Source: Streptomyces bathyalis
GTDB taxonomy: Bacteria > Actinomycetota > Actinomycetes > Streptomycetales > Streptomycetaceae
NCBI RefSeq assembly: GCF_015910445.1
Contig: NZ_CP048882.1
Coordinates: 2,666,001-2,730,000, forward strand
Direction: 5' to 3'
DNA length: 64,000 bases
Shown here: positions 63,083-64,000 of the stretch, piece after piece
Position numbering within the stretch: position 1 is the stretch's first letter
Layout of the letters: each line of letters begins with the position of its first letter
The notes under the pieces: generated by a model
What the model saw: only the letters and a program-made list of their open reading frames with translations
Database searches by the model: none
Told to the model about the DNA's origin: nothing
Position numbers and translations under genes: made by a program

Positions 63083-63260
63083 CGCAGGAAGCCGACCGAA
63101 GCGGAACGGGCCGAACTGGCCAGCCGCGCCCGGCTGTTCACCATGTTCGCGATGGCGCGCGGGAAGAGCCCGAACTCCCGGCAGCGGGGCGCACGGGAAG
63201 CCCGGCGCTCCAACACCACCCGCGCGTGGGCCCGTTGCGCCCCACCATGTCCGTCCGTGG
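63083..63260 (+). pseudogene. Coding-like remnant without a start
   Basis: In the frame containing RKPTEAERAELASRARLF and MARGKSPNSRQRGAREAR, about 45 codons have very high GC at third positions and low GC at second, as in real Streptomyces genes. Upstream there is no plausible start near, and downstream the frame loses its bias. It may be the remains of a short gene or a small protein starting at ATG 63143. No family recognised. Confidence 0.3.
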
Positions 63261-63464
63261 CGAGGTCTCGGCGTATCTGCTTGCATCACACCGGAGTTGA
63301 GAGGCTTCAGCTCGCCCTCGGGCCCCCGTCCAGGCGATCTCCCGGCCCCCGGCAGCCGGGCCATTTCGTCGAACATTCATCGAACGCAACGCCAAATACC
63401 CGTGCGTAGAGCGCCGAAAGGCCACCGAATGCCCGTTTCTCCGGGCTCTAAAACCTGTTGAAGA

Positions 63465-63494
63465 TTGTCGTCCTCACGTACCGCCGGGTACAGT
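63465..63494 (+). promoter_or_regulatory. Possible promoter of 63542 gene
   Basis: TTGTCG at 63465-63470 and TACAGT at 63489-63494 are separated by 18 bp, close to the main sigma-factor pattern of streptomycetes, and lie about 50 bp before the next start codon. Confidence 0.4.
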
Positions 63495-63541
63495 CACCGC
63501 ACTGCTCCGCCCCTGCTGTCGAGGCGAAAGAGAAGTTGGTG

Positions 63542-64000
63542 GTGAACGACAGTCACCCGTCGGGAAGCTCATTCCCGGCCGATACCTCTCACGGCTTCTC
63601 GTACGCGGCCTCCGGCACAGGCCAGTACGAGCAGGCGGCCTTCGGCACCTACGCACAGCAGGGCCACGGCCAGCCGGCTTCGTACGATGCCTACCCTTCG
63701 GGCGGTTTCGACAACCACGGCGCCTTCTACGACGAGGATCCGCTCTACGGTTCGATGTCCGGCTCCGGCACGGGCAACGACGGCGGCGCATGGATGTCGG
63801 GCACCTACGACGCCTACTCGGGCCACGACGCCTATCCGGGCCACGGCATGTACGACGCCGGGAGCTACGACACCGGCACGTACGACGCCAACGGGGCCTG
63901 GGCGGACGCCGGATTCCCGCACACCGCCGACGTCCCCGTCCAACCCGGCCCGGGCCAGATGGACTTCGACTCCGGCTGGAGCGGCGGCCAGTGGGACGCC
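63542..64000 (+). CDS. Tyr/Gly/Asp-rich protein, truncated by window end
   Basis: GTG 63542 (or the GTG just before it) opens a frame with no stop through 153 codons to the end of the window. The visible part is low-complexity: Tyr, Gly, Asp, Ser and Ala in units such as GTYDAY, GHDAYPGHGMYDAG and SYDTGTYDANG. It has no signal peptide at its start, so it could be a cytoplasmic tail of a membrane or secreted protein. I recall similar N-termini in streptomycete M23-type peptidases encoded in this neighbourhood, but no peptidase motif is in view. Confidence 0.7.
   Translation, partial: MNDSHPSGSSFPADTSHGFSYAASGTGQYEQAAFGTYAQQGHGQPASYDAYPSGGFDNHGAFYDEDPLYGSMSGSGTGNDGGAWMSGTYDAYSGHDAYPGHGMYDAGSYDTGTYDANGAWADAGFPHTADVPVQPGPGQMDFDSGWSGGQWDA

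Larger units (their letters stand above)
62638..63541. other. Long spacer between icmB and 63542 gene
   Basis: This 904-bp stretch has no complete gene I can support. About 63090-63230 on the plus strand has coding-like third-position GC bias, noted separately. A possible promoter for the rightward gene is at 63465-63494. Longer open frames on both strands lack coding bias over their full length. Confidence 0.55.

Noticed and set aside
63246..63299. 17-codon ORF MSVRGEVSAYLLASHRS as a leader peptide
   Set aside because: No ribosome binding site, no downstream gene in reach and no attenuator fold.
62711..63376. 221-codon minus-strand frame after icmB
   Set aside because: Gly/Pro/Arg-rich with no domain, no ribosome binding site and no consistent third-position bias.

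Overview
The window is a 64-kb piece of high-GC actinobacterial chromosome, almost certainly from a Streptomyces or close relative. The evidence is the strong third-position G/C bias, frequent GTG and TTG starts, short-overlap operons, paired-stem terminators and families I know mainly from streptomycetes (SCO4848-type membrane protein, IcmB, PerM-like protein beside purN-purH, XRE-DUF2690 protein, two copies of a streptomycete hairpin repeat). From memory the gene order resembles the S. coelicolor SCO4866-SCO4798 core region read backwards; I could not check this. I see no tRNA, rRNA, phage, insertion sequence or CRISPR array.

Layout. 0-5.4 kb: a self-contained-looking micro transcription unit (CRP-type palindrome, 12-codon ORF, hairpin), an ECF sigma factor coupled to a membrane protein, a lipoprotein beta-N-acetylhexosaminidase and an OHCU-decarboxylase-like protein. 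5.7-9.2 kb: the succinate dehydrogenase operon sdhCDAB. 9.3-21.4 kb: secreted protease, transglutaminase-like protein, acyltransferase-fold lipoprotein, ornithine aminotransferase, trpS, 2H phosphoesterase, YihY/BrkB protein, D,D-carboxypeptidase, SCO4848-type protein, membrane metallophosphoesterase and a PEP-mutase-fold enzyme. 21.5-29 kb: a glycine-betaine operon, betB-betA-ATPase-tandem permease-binding lipoprotein, which makes and imports the same osmoprotectant. 29.4-32.6 kb: a coupled three-gene membrane operon in which two adjacent genes share a 19-residue motif, one at a C-terminus and one near an N-terminus. 33-37.7 kb: mdh, an XRE-DUF2690 membrane regulator, a DUF3017 protein and folD. 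38-41.2 kb: Pro/Gln/Tyr-rich membrane proteins. 41.3-47.7 kb: purH-purN, a DUF4190-like protein, a PerM-like protein and a sigma-like protein with a C-terminal membrane helix. 47.9-50 kb: sucCD. 50.4-53.4 kb: three secreted low-complexity proteins. 53.6-62.2 kb: a divergent five-gene MoxR/VWA/DUF5682 and SWIM/DUF5691 locus. 62.2-64 kb: icmB, a long spacer with a coding-like remnant, and the start of a Tyr/Gly/Asp-rich protein that runs off the window.

Functionally this is mostly core metabolism: three TCA-cycle loci (sdh, mdh, suc), purine and folate one-carbon steps, osmoprotection and cell-wall or secreted hydrolases. The least explained parts are the paired-motif operon at 29.4-32.6 kb and the MoxR-VWA locus at 53.6-62.2 kb. 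Other odd points are two tiny coupling ORFs, a 266-bp antisense coding overlap, a hairpin repeat lying in frame inside the MoxR gene, and an 88-bp near-identical segment shared by two otherwise unrelated membrane-protein genes.
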